Source: CAZYBO01 sp964645205 (GTDB lineage Bacteria; Pseudomonadota; Alphaproteobacteria; Rickettsiales; SXRF01). Taken from it: a DNA stretch of 64,000 nucleotides. Position numbers and translations under genes: made by a program. Each line of letters opens with the position of its first letter. The stretch's first letter is position 1. Under the pieces are notes generated by a model. The model searched no databases, was not told where the DNA came from, and was given only the letters and a program-made list of their open reading frames with translations. Below are positions 35,377 to 43,979 of the stretch, one piece after another. The stretch lies in contig CAZYBO010000006.1 of NCBI GenBank assembly GCA_964645205.1, positions 62,001 to 126,000 of the forward strand, in the 5' to 3' direction.

Positions 35377-36629
35377 ATCCCATCCCCACCGCTGCCGGTG
35401 TCGTAATCTTCGCGTGCGGCTGCCAGCGCAGCGAGCGCGGCGACGATACCGAATGAACGGAAATTGCAATCGTTCACTTTTTTCCATTCGCCGCAGATGT
35501 CTTCCACCTCGTCGCACATGCCGGTAAATTCCATCCCGGCGGCGTTTAAATTATTGAACGCGTCGCGCTGGCCGTTCACGCGGTACATGCCGCCCACCGG
35601 CACGCCGTCGATGAGATACACCATCGGTTCGGCGGGTTTGCCGTCCACCGTGTCGATAGTGGCGATGCCTTCCTGAATGATGACTTCGCTGACCTGCGCG
35701 CCTTCCTTGACGCTCTGCATTTTGTTGCGCGTTTTTTTATTCAGCTCCAACAGCTCGTCGCCCGAGCGGGCAATCATGATGCCCATACCGTACGTGCCGC
35801 TATCTGCCTTGATGAATACATAGGGTTCGTCCTTGATGCCGTACTGCGCGTATTTTTCGCGCACGCGTGCAAGCACGGCGTCTACGCCCTTGGCCACGCA
35901 ATTCATGCCGACGCTTTCCTTGAAATCCACCTTGCCGCAGGAATGGAATTCCGCTGCAAGCACCCACGGGTCAAGAGAAAATTCGGCGCTAAACGCATTC
36001 ACCAGCGCGCGGTACGCAGCGAAATGCACGCTTTTGCGGCGGCGGTACCAGCCCATGCCGGTGGACGGGATCATCGGCTGGCGCACATGGGTAAGGATGG
36101 GCGGCACACCGGACGTCATATCGTTATTGAGCACGATCAAATCGGGCGTAAATCCATTTTCCAGCGAAAGCGTATCACCGCGCTTCACCAACGGATATTC
36201 CGTCAACGCCGCACCTGAGCGCGACACCAGCTCGATCGGCTGACCGGGCTGCGCGGCGAGGCTGCCAAGTTGCACTTCTACGCCTGCCTGCGTAAACAGC
36301 GTAAGCAGCGACGCGAGATTGTCGAGATAGGCAAGGTTGCGCGTATGGTTTTCAGGGATGATGAGTACGCGCTTCGCCGTGGGGTGGCTTTCGCCCAGAT
36401 AGCGCCTGATAAACCGCGTAGCGCGGAAAAGCCCTGCGGGAGAAAGATTGTTAAAACCCGCAGGAAACAGGTTGGTATCCACCGGCACAAGTCGGCTTCC
36501 GTTATGGCGCAAATCCACCGAGCTGTAGAAATACGGCGCGGCCTGCGTGCGTTTCGCCGCCAGCCAGCGCTCAATCTCATCGCCACGCGTATCGTAGAGC
36601 GACTTCAGCGTCGCCAGTATATCCTGCAT
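35373..36629 (-). CDS. gshA: Glutamate-cysteine ligase (GshA family distinct from the E. coli type)
   Basis: A 418-residue protein of the proteobacterial GshA family with an ATP-grasp-like C-terminal half. Recognised parts are VDLRHNGSRLVPVDTNLFPAGFNNL (markers DLRHNG and DTNLFPAGFNNL), IPSTGMGWYRRRKSVHF, FHSCGKVDFKESVGMN, and FIKADSGTYGMGIM. It joins glutamate to cysteine, the first step of glutathione. I use ATG 36629 with AAAGGA upstream; the frame continues to 36722 but only through rsmE sequence. It begins 2 bp after the rsmE stop and is probably co-transcribed. Confidence 0.9.
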   Translation of the reverse strand: MQDILATLKSLYDTRGDEIERWLAAKRTQAAPYFYSSVDLRHNGSRLVPVDTNLFPAGFNNLSPAGLFRATRFIRRYLGESHPTAKRVLIIPENHTRNLAYLDNLASLLTLFTQAGVEVQLGSLAAQPGQPIELVSRSGAALTEYPLVKRGDTLSLENGFTPDLIVLNNDMTSGVPPILTHVRQPMIPSTGMGWYRRRKSVHFAAYRALVNAFSAEFSLDPWVLAAEFHSCGKVDFKESVGMNCVAKGVDAVLARVREKYAQYGIKDEPYVFIKADSGTYGMGIMIARSGDELLELNKKTRNKMQSVKEGAQVSEVIIQEGIATIDTVDGKPAEPMVYLIDGVPVGGMYRVNGQRDAFNNLNAAGMEFTGMCDEVEDICGEWKKVNDCNFRSFGIVAALAALAAAREDYDTGSGGDGI

Positions 36630-36630
36630 A

Positions 36631-37392
36631 TTATTCCTTTGCTGCGAATGACGGGAGCTGTTCCCAGTCGCCGAGCGCCGCCTGCACGCAGGCCAGCGCC
36701 GCGATCGCGGCGGTATCGGCACGCAGGATGCGCGCGCCCATCGAAAACGGTTTTACGAACGGCGACATTTTGAGCATATAGTGCTCATCCGCGGAAAAGC
36801 CACCCTCCGGGCCTATCAGCACCGCATATTTTCCCTTAGGCAACCCGGAAAGCAGGGTTTTGATCGGCACGCCGCCGCCCGATTCATCGCCATACAGTAA
36901 CGTGCGATCTTTCGGCCAGAAAGACAGCATCTCGCCTAAATCCTTGGAAGTGGCGATCTCGGGCACGTCATGGCGCTCGCACTGTTCGGCGGCTTCGATG
37001 ACATTGGCGAGTAATTTTTCCTGATTGATGCTTTTGACCACTGCGTGGCGAGTGAACACCACCAGCAGTTTCGACACGCCAAGCTCAACCGCCTTTTCCG
37101 CCACCAACTCGGTTTTCGCTTTAATCGGCGCGAAGGCAAGCCAGAGATCGGGACACGGCGCATACGCAACGCGCCGCCTGACCAGCTCGACGGTGACCTG
37201 CTTCTTGCCGATGGTCGCCACGCGCGCCAGCCATTCGCCGTCGCTGCCGTTGAACACCGCAATCATATCGCCGGTTTCCGCGCGCATGACATGTGCGGCA
37301 TAGTGCGCCTGCCCGCCTTCGAGCGTGAGCATTCCGCCCTCCGCGTAAGGTTCGGGCACAAAGAGCCGGATTTTGGGTTTCGCTTGCGTCAT
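36631..37392 (-). CDS. rsmE: 16S rRNA m3U1498 methyltransferase
   Basis: A 253-residue SPOUT methyltransferase. The N-terminal PUA-like part contains GGQAHYAAHVMRAETGDMIAVFNG; the C-terminal knot holds KTELVAEKAVELGVSKL, the SAM loop VLIGPEGGFSADEH and SMGARILRADTAAIAALACV. Length is normal. gshA lies directly downstream, with its ribosome site inside the end of this gene. Confidence 0.95.
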   Translation of the reverse strand: MTQAKPKIRLFVPEPYAEGGMLTLEGGQAHYAAHVMRAETGDMIAVFNGSDGEWLARVATIGKKQVTVELVRRRVAYAPCPDLWLAFAPIKAKTELVAEKAVELGVSKLLVVFTRHAVVKSINQEKLLANVIEAAEQCERHDVPEIATSKDLGEMLSFWPKDRTLLYGDESGGGVPIKTLLSGLPKGKYAVLIGPEGGFSADEHYMLKMSPFVKPFSMGARILRADTAAIAALACVQAALGDWEQLPSFAAKE

Positions 37393-37436
37393 GATGCGGC
37401 AAAAGCTAGAGGGTTGAAGAAGGAAAGTAAATATCT

Positions 37437-38276
37437 ATGCGCTACACGGCTTTTTTCCGCTTAATGCGCCTGCACCAGCCGGTGGGTATCTGGCTGCTGC
37501 TGTGGCCGTGCTGGTGGTCGGTGAGCATGGCGTCGGGCGGGTCGCCTCCGCTTTCGCTGCTCGCCCTGTTTGCCGCAGGCGCGGTATTCATGCGCTCGGC
37601 GGGTTGCATTATCAACGACATCTGCGACCGCGAATTCGACCGGCAAGTGGAACGCACGCGCAACAGGCCGCTGGCCAGCGGAGAAGTGTCGGTAGCGCAG
37701 GCAATTATGCTTCTGGGTATTTTACTCGCACTTGCGCTGCTGGTAGCGATAGCGCTCGGACAAGCCGTCATGGTGTGGGCAATATTATCGCTTCCGCTGG
37801 TGGCGGCGTATCCGCTGATGAAACGCGTAAGCTGGTGGCCGCAACTTTTCCTTGGCCTCACTTTCAACTGGGGCGCGTTGATGGGCTGGGCTGCCGTTGG
37901 CGGCACCGTGCAGTGGCCTGCGTTCGCCCTGTATCTCGGCGGCATGTTCTGGACGCTGGGCTACGACACCATCTACGCGCATCAAGATATGATCGACGAC
38001 GCGAAGATCGGCGTGAAATCCTCCGCGCTGCGTTTGGGCAACCACACCAAAACCGCCGTGACGATTTTCTACGCGCTGGCGGTTTTGTGCTGGGCGTTCG
38101 CAGGCTACGGCGCGGGGGCGGGTTTGTGGTTTTACGCCGCGCTGCTTTTCGTGCAATTCCACCTGTTCTGGCAGGTAATCCACGTGCGGCTTAACAGCCC
38201 GGATTCCTGCAAATCCGTCTTTAAATCGAACATCTGGCTTGGCGCCATCCTGTTCGTTGGCACTTTAATATACTGA
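37437..38276 (+). CDS. ubiA: 4-hydroxybenzoate polyprenyltransferase
   Basis: A 279-residue inner-membrane prenyltransferase of ubiquinone synthesis, with about eight or nine hydrophobic helices. The two Asp-rich motifs are complete: INDICDREFDRQVERTRNRP and YDTIYAHQDMIDDAKIGVKS. The N-terminal RLMRLHQPVGIWLLLWPCWW is typical of UbiA. It is divergent from rsmE, 44 bp apart. Confidence 0.96.
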   Translation: MRYTAFFRLMRLHQPVGIWLLLWPCWWSVSMASGGSPPLSLLALFAAGAVFMRSAGCIINDICDREFDRQVERTRNRPLASGEVSVAQAIMLLGILLALALLVAIALGQAVMVWAILSLPLVAAYPLMKRVSWWPQLFLGLTFNWGALMGWAAVGGTVQWPAFALYLGGMFWTLGYDTIYAHQDMIDDAKIGVKSSALRLGNHTKTAVTIFYALAVLCWAFAGYGAGAGLWFYAALLFVQFHLFWQVIHVRLNSPDSCKSVFKSNIWLGAILFVGTLIY

Positions 38277-38347
38277 TAAATAATTCAATTCCTCCAATTC
38301 GAGGACGTTCCGCCAGCGGTAAGAATCCCGGCTTTTTAGATGGGATT

Positions 38348-38362
38348 TTAACAAATATTTAC
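38348..38362 (+). promoter_or_regulatory. Possible CtrA-type site upstream of the EAL gene
   Basis: TTAACAAATATTTAC matches the TTAA-N7-TTAA CtrA pattern at seven of eight fixed bases. It lies about 50 bp before the start of the EAL-domain gene. One near-match in AT-rich DNA can occur by chance. Confidence 0.35.
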
Positions 38363-38411
38363 CTTTCTGTGAGAGAGTTAGTAGAGAACTCATAGGTTTG
38401 CGCGCGGGACT

Positions 38412-39824
38412 ATGCACGCCTGCCTACTGGATGTTGCAAAGGACAGGATGCTGCCACAGGACGAAACACCCTCACAGGAGCCACGCGCCGCCTCGATCGC
38501 CCGAAGCGACCTCGTGGGCATGCAGCCTGCGTCTACGCTCGCCGTGCCGCCGGAGATGCTGCGCTATCCGGGTTGCAATTTCTATCCCGACGATTTCATC
38601 AAGGCGCTGGAACGCGCGATACAGACGGTGATCGACGAACATACGTCTGGTGCGCTACTGCTGGTATCGATCAGCAACCTGTCGATGATCATCAATGCCT
38701 ACGGCCACGACACGTCGGAAATCGTCATGCACGATTTGATCTCCATGATTCAGGCCATCTGCCCGGAAGGGGATACGGTACAACGCCTGCAACGCGACCA
38801 GATCGGCATCATCCTCACCAACAGCTATCCCGAGGACAGCCAGACGGCTGCTGTCCGCATCAATAACATCATCCAGAATTTCGGCCGTGACAGCTTCGCC
38901 ACCGCGTCGCTGCATTTGATCGGAGCGATCGGCACCGTAAGCGTCCCGCTGGAGAGCACCAACGCGCACGACGCGCTGGATAAGGCCTATGTCGCCGTCA
39001 ACAGCATGCAAAGCGTGCCCATCCGCACCTATGAGATGACCCGCGCCGAGGCCGACCAGAGCCGTCAGCAAATGGGGCTTGCCAATTACCTGCTTAAAGC
39101 CTTCAAGGAAAAACGCCTGCGGCTGGCCTACCAACCCGTCATCAACAGCAAAACCGGCAAGACCGCACACTATGAAGCGCTGCTGCGGCTGGTCAACCAG
39201 AGCGGCAAGATAAGCTCCGGCGGCGCGCTGATCCCGGTGGCGGAAAAAATGGGGCTGATCGACATCATCGATACGATGGTGATGGAAATGACGATTCAGG
39301 AATTGCGCAATTCGCCCAACGTGACGCTCGCCTTCAACGTCTCGAATCTCACCACGGAAAACGCCGTGTGGCTCGACCATATCGGCCAGCTCCTGCGCGA
39401 AACGCCGGAAATCGCCTCGCGCCTGATCGTGGAGTTGACCGAAACCGCGATACACCGCGATTTGCGCCGCACCGCTTTTTTCGTCGCCTCGCTGCAATCG
39501 ATGGGATGCCAGGTGGCGCTCGACGATTTCGGTTCCGGATACACGTCGTTCCGCCAGCTTAAAGCGCTGTCGGTGGACATGGTGAAAATCGACGGCATCT
39601 TTATCAAAGACCTCGCGCACAGCGCCGATAATTGCTTCTTCGTGAAAACGCTACTGGATTTCGCGCAGGGCTTCGGCCTGCAAACCATCGCCGAGTTTGT
39701 AGAAACCGGCGAGATCACCAAAATCCTGCTCGATATGGGCGTGGATTACATGCAAGGCTACTATTTCGGCAAGCCCGACAATCACCGCGCATGGCTCAAC
39801 GAAGGCGAATACGGCAGCGAATAG
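38412..39824 (+). CDS. Degenerate GGDEF plus intact EAL c-di-GMP phosphodiesterase
   Basis: A 470-residue soluble protein. Residues 60-215 keep the GGDEF fold but the active-site signature is replaced (RLQRDQIGIIL where RxGGDEFxxLL would be), so it should not make c-di-GMP. The EAL domain (about 220-465) keeps the catalytic set: YEALLRL, FNVSNL, ELTETAI, DDFGSGYTS, KIDG and AEFVET. It is therefore predicted to break down c-di-GMP, possibly with GTP binding by the dead GGDEF as control. The start is uncertain; ATG 38448 and others lie downstream. It precedes a convergent set of Tad pilin-like genes by only 4 bp. Confidence 0.88.
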   Translation: MHACLLDVAKDRMLPQDETPSQEPRAASIARSDLVGMQPASTLAVPPEMLRYPGCNFYPDDFIKALERAIQTVIDEHTSGALLLVSISNLSMIINAYGHDTSEIVMHDLISMIQAICPEGDTVQRLQRDQIGIILTNSYPEDSQTAAVRINNIIQNFGRDSFATASLHLIGAIGTVSVPLESTNAHDALDKAYVAVNSMQSVPIRTYEMTRAEADQSRQQMGLANYLLKAFKEKRLRLAYQPVINSKTGKTAHYEALLRLVNQSGKISSGGALIPVAEKMGLIDIIDTMVMEMTIQELRNSPNVTLAFNVSNLTTENAVWLDHIGQLLRETPEIASRLIVELTETAIHRDLRRTAFFVASLQSMGCQVALDDFGSGYTSFRQLKALSVDMVKIDGIFIKDLAHSADNCFFVKTLLDFAQGFGLQTIAEFVETGEITKILLDMGVDYMQGYYFGKPDNHRAWLNEGEYGSE

Positions 39825-39828
39825 CCGC

Positions 39829-40428
39829 CTACGGATTGCACAGGTCGGTAAGTGTGAACTGACGCGGCTTGTACACGGCAACTTTATATAATTTCTGCGC
39901 CTGAATCGCCGTAATGATCCTTCCCGCCGCCGCGCCGAGCATGGGGGAATAGTCCATATACACTTCCGCCACGATCAGGTTATGCCCCGGCGACACGCTA
40001 TAGCCTCCAGGCAATAGCGCATCCTTGCCGCTATCGCCGATTTTACTCACATCTCCGCCCAAGGGTTTGTACTGCCATGTGATGCAGGCGCCGGTCGTAC
40101 CGGTGCAGGGCGGCGGCGGCGAGGCCGTCGCGAATTCGATGGAGCTGAAAATCACGGTGCCGGTAAAACCGAACGGCTTCACGATCTGCGGAATAGCGGT
40201 GGCGAACGCATCGAGATCCCTCCTGCACACTTTTTCGGACTGTGTGAGGAAATCGGCCATCGCGGTGGCGGCCTTGTCGAGCTTGATATGGATGATCGCC
40301 AGGCGCGCGAATTCCGTGGTGCCGACAAACACGATCAGGAGTATCGGCAGCATGAAGGCGAATTCAAGCAGCGCAACCCCTGCATTGTCGCGCGAAAAGC
40401 GGTGTCTGGAAAAGAGTCTGCGAAACAT
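39829..40428 (-). CDS. TadE-like pilus assembly protein
   Basis: A 199-residue protein with the TadE N-terminal pattern: a short basic leader, then NAGVALLEFAFMLPILLIVFVGTTEFARL, whose Glu (in LLEFAFMLP) and hydrophobic helix (about 18-40) are type IV pilin-like. The rest is extracytoplasmic with four Cys (including SPPPPCTGTTGAC and the C-terminal DLCNP). It pairs with the next gene upstream; its ATG overlaps that gene's stop (TAATG). Core tad genes (tadA, cpaB-F, flp) are not in this window. Confidence 0.85.
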   Translation of the reverse strand: MFRRLFSRHRFSRDNAGVALLEFAFMLPILLIVFVGTTEFARLAIIHIKLDKAATAMADFLTQSEKVCRRDLDAFATAIPQIVKPFGFTGTVIFSSIEFATASPPPPCTGTTGACITWQYKPLGGDVSKIGDSGKDALLPGGYSVSPGHNLIVAEVYMDYSPMLGAAAGRIITAIQAQKLYKVAVYKPRQFTLTDLCNP

Positions 40429-41015
40429 TATATATCCGGCTCGTTGCGCACCGTCGATATGGCGCTGAGGTTGAGCTTGCCGTTTTCATCGCCGATGAAG
40501 CGCCCGATAAGCGGTGTGAATACGTACCACGGATAGGTCACCTTGTACAACACGATAGCCCCGCTCCTGCCCGCGCCGGAAGCGCCCTGATCCGCATCCC
40601 ACGTGCCGTTGCCATTCACATCGGTAAAGCCTTCTCCAGCATCGTAAGACCCGTTGCGGTTGGTATCGTTAAAATCTTCCGGCTGCCCGACCTTGTCGAA
40701 CGAATTATAGGACAGTATCTCGATAGTGAGCTTGGTCGGGTCGAGATACCCGGCGGAAAGGTCGCTGACGCGGCCGCGTATGTAATCCTCGCGCGACAAA
40801 CCGGTATAATAACCGGTTTTACCGATGCGCGAGCCGACCGTGGTGGAACCCTCGAGCACCGACATGGCGAAGAAAATCAGCCCGAACTCGATAATCCCCA
40901 TCATCAGCATGAAAAGGGCGAAGGAAACGAATGCGAATTCAATAAGCGTGGTACCTTGGTTGCACCGCCTGAAATGGCGCATCCGCGAACGCGATGTCGT
41001 TTTTACTTTGTCCAT
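40428..41015 (-). CDS. TadE-like pseudopilin with calcium-loop-like insert
   Basis: A 195-residue protein starting MDKVKTTSRSRMRHFRRCNQ; the upstream frame to 41054 is not needed. The pilin-like segment GTTLIEFAFVSFALFMLMMGIIEF (marker TLIEFAFV) forms the membrane helix at about 20-45. Around residues 117-144 there are two tandem Asp/Asn/Gly loops, DTNRNGSYDAGEGF and DVNGNGTWDADQG, that look like EF-hand or dockerin-type Ca2+ loops. This insert is unusual in TadE proteins. Its stop codon shares a base with the start of the next tadE-like gene. Confidence 0.82.
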   Translation of the reverse strand: MDKVKTTSRSRMRHFRRCNQGTTLIEFAFVSFALFMLMMGIIEFGLIFFAMSVLEGSTTVGSRIGKTGYYTGLSREDYIRGRVSDLSAGYLDPTKLTIEILSYNSFDKVGQPEDFNDTNRNGSYDAGEGFTDVNGNGTWDADQGASGAGRSGAIVLYKVTYPWYVFTPLIGRFIGDENGKLNLSAISTVRNEPDI

Positions 41016-41192
41016 ACAGTCGTTTGCATTCCCTGCCGCCAGGCCGCGACACACCTGAAAAGGTTTAAGCCTTATTGGATTGTAACGTAATTTTCATAAA
41101 AAGATAAAGGCAATAATGCACAATAGCTGTTAGAATCATAACTGTTATGCTATATCGGGGATAAAAGCTAACCAGAGGTTCGTAAAGCTATT

Positions 41193-42461
41193 ATGACGCG
41201 CAAAAAATCTATATTTTCCTGTAATGAAGGCGCCTCGATCGTCTTGGTGGGCTTAAGCCTCATGCTGCTGCTTCTGGTCACGGGCGTGGCAGTGGATATC
41301 GGCCGTATCTACGCCGTGCAGGAAAAAGCGCAAAGCGCCGCCGATGCCGCGCTCCTCGGCGCCGTCGCAACGTTAAGCACCAACGTCCCCGATTACCAAA
41401 CCGAAGTCCGCAGCCTCTTCGACGCGAATTACCCCGCCAGCTACATGGGCTCCACGATCCAGAATTTCACGGCGGTGAGTAGCCCAGACAACACGGTATT
41501 CGACGTAAGTTTCGATGTCGTGCTGCCCATGGCGATCATGCAGCTTTTCGGGGACACCGACAATACGATCCGTATCGCCGCGCAGGTGACGAAGCCGCCC
41601 TCCGAACTACCGCGCACCGAAGTAGCGCTGGTCGTCGATAATACCGGCTCCATGGCAGGCTCGAAAATCGCCGGGCTGAAAACGGCGGCGCACAAGATGA
41701 TGGAGATATTGTTCGCGGGTAAACCCTCGCTTCCGAACCTGCACGTATCGTTCGTGCCCTACGATGTCGCCGTCAATATCGGGACTGCCCGCCGTGATTG
41801 GATCCAACCCGATTTCCAGGCGGGATATGATGCGATGGTAGCTGGCGTGCCGTCAGGCGGATGGGTCGCCAATCGCAAGAACGATTACACACCCAACGCC
41901 TTCGTTGACGTCAGCGACGAGCCGCCCACCACGGCAACCGGCCTCTTCCGCATTCCGACCAGCAACCCCGTGCGGGGCTGCCCGGCCGATCTTCCCGTTA
42001 AAAACCTCGCTCCCATGAAGTTCGGTATGAACGTCAAAAGCGATATCGACGACGCAATCGACGCGATGGTCATTTCCGGCTGCACGCGTATCAATGTCGG
42101 CCTGATGTGGGGCTGGTTCACCCTCTCCCCCAAATGGCAGGGCGTGTGGGACGGTAGCATCCGCCCCGAACCCGCAGGCCCCGGCGTGGACAAGTTCATG
42201 GTATTGATGACCGACGGTGAAAACACCGTGTATGCCACGGATGATGCTACCGTCTCGGCGCTGTGCAGCGCGATCAAGGGACAGGGCATCAAGCTGTATA
42301 CGATCGGGTTCGGTGCAGCGGGTCAGTTCGACGCTGTGGTACTCAGCAACTGCGCGAGTCCCAACAGCTACTTCCACGCACCGACTTCCGCGCAGCTAGA
42401 AACCGTGTTCAAGGCGATCAGCGACGACATCCTGATCCGGGCGATGCGCCTGAGCAAATAA
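41193..42461 (+). CDS. TadG-like protein with von Willebrand A domain
   Basis: A 422-residue protein. The N-terminus has the TadG pattern: GASIVLVGLSLMLLLLVTGV helix (about 10-34), then DIGRIYAVQEKAQSAADAAL. From about 140 to the end is a vWA domain with a metal-ion site beginning VALVVDNTGSMAGSK; DNTGS is a DxSxS variant with Thr/Gly changes that still fits DxxGS. It likely acts at the cell surface in pilus assembly or adhesion. It is divergent from the tadE-like pair (178 bp gap) and converges on argB. Confidence 0.88.
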   Translation: MTRKKSIFSCNEGASIVLVGLSLMLLLLVTGVAVDIGRIYAVQEKAQSAADAALLGAVATLSTNVPDYQTEVRSLFDANYPASYMGSTIQNFTAVSSPDNTVFDVSFDVVLPMAIMQLFGDTDNTIRIAAQVTKPPSELPRTEVALVVDNTGSMAGSKIAGLKTAAHKMMEILFAGKPSLPNLHVSFVPYDVAVNIGTARRDWIQPDFQAGYDAMVAGVPSGGWVANRKNDYTPNAFVDVSDEPPTTATGLFRIPTSNPVRGCPADLPVKNLAPMKFGMNVKSDIDDAIDAMVISGCTRINVGLMWGWFTLSPKWQGVWDGSIRPEPAGPGVDKFMVLMTDGENTVYATDDATVSALCSAIKGQGIKLYTIGFGAAGQFDAVVLSNCASPNSYFHAPTSAQLETVFKAISDDILIRAMRLSK

Positions 42462-42468
42462 GCGGTCG

Positions 42469-43377
42469 CTAATCCCTGTGTATCATCGTACCTGCACCGT
42501 ATTTGGTGAAGGTTTCCAGCAACAGCACGTGCGGCAGGCGTCCGTCTAAGATGTGGGCGGATTCGCAGTCGTTTTCCAGCGCGTGAATGCAGGTTTCGAT
42601 CTTGGGGATCATGCCGCCGGTGATGATCTTGTCCTTGCCCAGCTTGCGCGCTTCTTTGATCGACAGTTCGCTGATAAGTTCGCCGTCTTTATTCAGTACG
42701 CCCGGCACATCGGTCAGCACCATGAGTTTTGCTGCGGCAAGCGCACCGGCAAGCGCACCGGCGACCGTGTCGGCGTTGATGTTGAACGTCTCGCCGTTCG
42801 CCCCGATGCCAATCGGCGCGATGACGGGGATGATGTTCGATTCCGCGAATTCCTGCAAGATGGTGGGATTGATGCGCACAGGTTCGCCGACGAAGCCGAG
42901 ATCGAGAATTTTTTCGATGTTGGAATCCGTATCGCGTACCGTGCGGCGTAATTTACGCGCTTCGATGAGTTGGCCGTCCTTGCCGGAAATACCGATGGCC
43001 ATGCCGCCCGCCGCGTTGATCTCAGACACGATCTGCTTGTTGATCGAACCGGACAATACCATCTCCACGATTTCCACCGCCGCCGCATCGGTCACGCGTA
43101 AGCCGTCGATGAACGAGCTTTGGATTTTCAACCGCTCCAGCATTTTGCCGATCTGCGGCCCGCCGCCATGCACTACGATGGGATTGATGCCCACCTGTTT
43201 CAGCAGCACGACATCCTCGGCGAACTGGCGCGACAGCGTCGCGTCACCCATCGCGTGGCCACCGTATTTGATGACGAAGGTTTCGTCCGCGAACTGGCGC
43301 ATATACGGCAGCGCCTCGGAAAGGGTAGCTACGGTTTTCAACCAGGTATCCGGCGTTTCGACTTTTCTTGTTTTCAT
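42469..43377 (-). CDS. argB: Acetylglutamate kinase
   Basis: A 302-residue kinase of arginine synthesis. The N-terminal ATP loop FVIKYGGHAMGD, substrate segment IVVHGGGPQIGKMLERL, and DTVAGALAGALAAAKLMVLTDVPGV are all present (the middle written as NADTVAGALAGAL plus LTDVPGV). An N-terminal helix of about 25 residues is of the type found in arginine-feedback-inhibited enzymes. It overlaps engB by 4 bp; the yidC-engB-argB order is common in Alphaproteobacteria. Confidence 0.97.
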   Translation of the reverse strand: MKTRKVETPDTWLKTVATLSEALPYMRQFADETFVIKYGGHAMGDATLSRQFAEDVVLLKQVGINPIVVHGGGPQIGKMLERLKIQSSFIDGLRVTDAAAVEIVEMVLSGSINKQIVSEINAAGGMAIGISGKDGQLIEARKLRRTVRDTDSNIEKILDLGFVGEPVRINPTILQEFAESNIIPVIAPIGIGANGETFNINADTVAGALAGALAAAKLMVLTDVPGVLNKDGELISELSIKEARKLGKDKIITGGMIPKIETCIHALENDCESAHILDGRLPHVLLLETFTKYGAGTMIHRD

Positions 43378-43979
43378 ATGGTGCCTGCTGCGAAGGGAAT
43401 AAGTTGTTCCTGTAACTGGTCGATACCCAGCGATTCGGTGGCGCTCGTCGCCACCACCAGCGGATGCGCGGCCGGGTGGGATTTTATCGTGTTCTCTAGA
43501 CTTTGCAATACGTTATTAAGCTCTTTCTGCGATACGGCGTCGATTTTGGTCAGTACCAGCTGGTAGATGACGGCGGTTTCATCCAGCAATTCCATGAATT
43601 GCTCGTCCGGCTTCATCACGCCCCGGCGCGCGTCCAACAGCAGGCACACGCGCTGCAAGGTCGGCCGCCCGGCGAGATAGCCTTTAATCAGCGCGTCCCA
43701 CTCCCCTTTGCGCTCCTTGGAAACCGGCGCGAACCCATAGCCCGGCATATCGACCAGCACCAGCCGGTCGCCCAGCGAATAGAAATTGAGCTGCTTGGTC
43801 ATGCCCGGGTTCTGCGACGTGCGCGCCAGCGAACGCTTGCCGACCAGCGCGTTGATGAGGCTGGATTTACCCGCGTTGGAACGTCCGATAAACGCCACTT
43901 CAGGATAGGTAAACTCCGGCAGCGATGCCAACGTTGCCGCGCCCGCGATGAATTCGCAGGGCTGTTTAAACAACGTCAT
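43374..43979 (-). CDS. engB: Ribosome biogenesis GTPase EngB/YihA
   Basis: A 201-residue small GTPase. G1 is FIGRSNAGKSSLINAL, G3 is LVDMPGYGFA, G4 is LTKIDAV and the family-typical SRTSQNPGMTKQLNFY-like stretch reads ARTSQNPGMTKQLNFY. It acts in large-subunit maturation. It overlaps the end of yidC by 14 bp and argB by 4 bp, so the block is tightly coupled. Confidence 0.97.
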   Translation of the reverse strand: MTLFKQPCEFIAGAATLASLPEFTYPEVAFIGRSNAGKSSLINALVGKRSLARTSQNPGMTKQLNFYSLGDRLVLVDMPGYGFAPVSKERKGEWDALIKGYLAGRPTLQRVCLLLDARRGVMKPDEQFMELLDETAVIYQLVLTKIDAVSQKELNNVLQSLENTIKSHPAAHPLVVATSATESLGIDQLQEQLIPFAAGTI

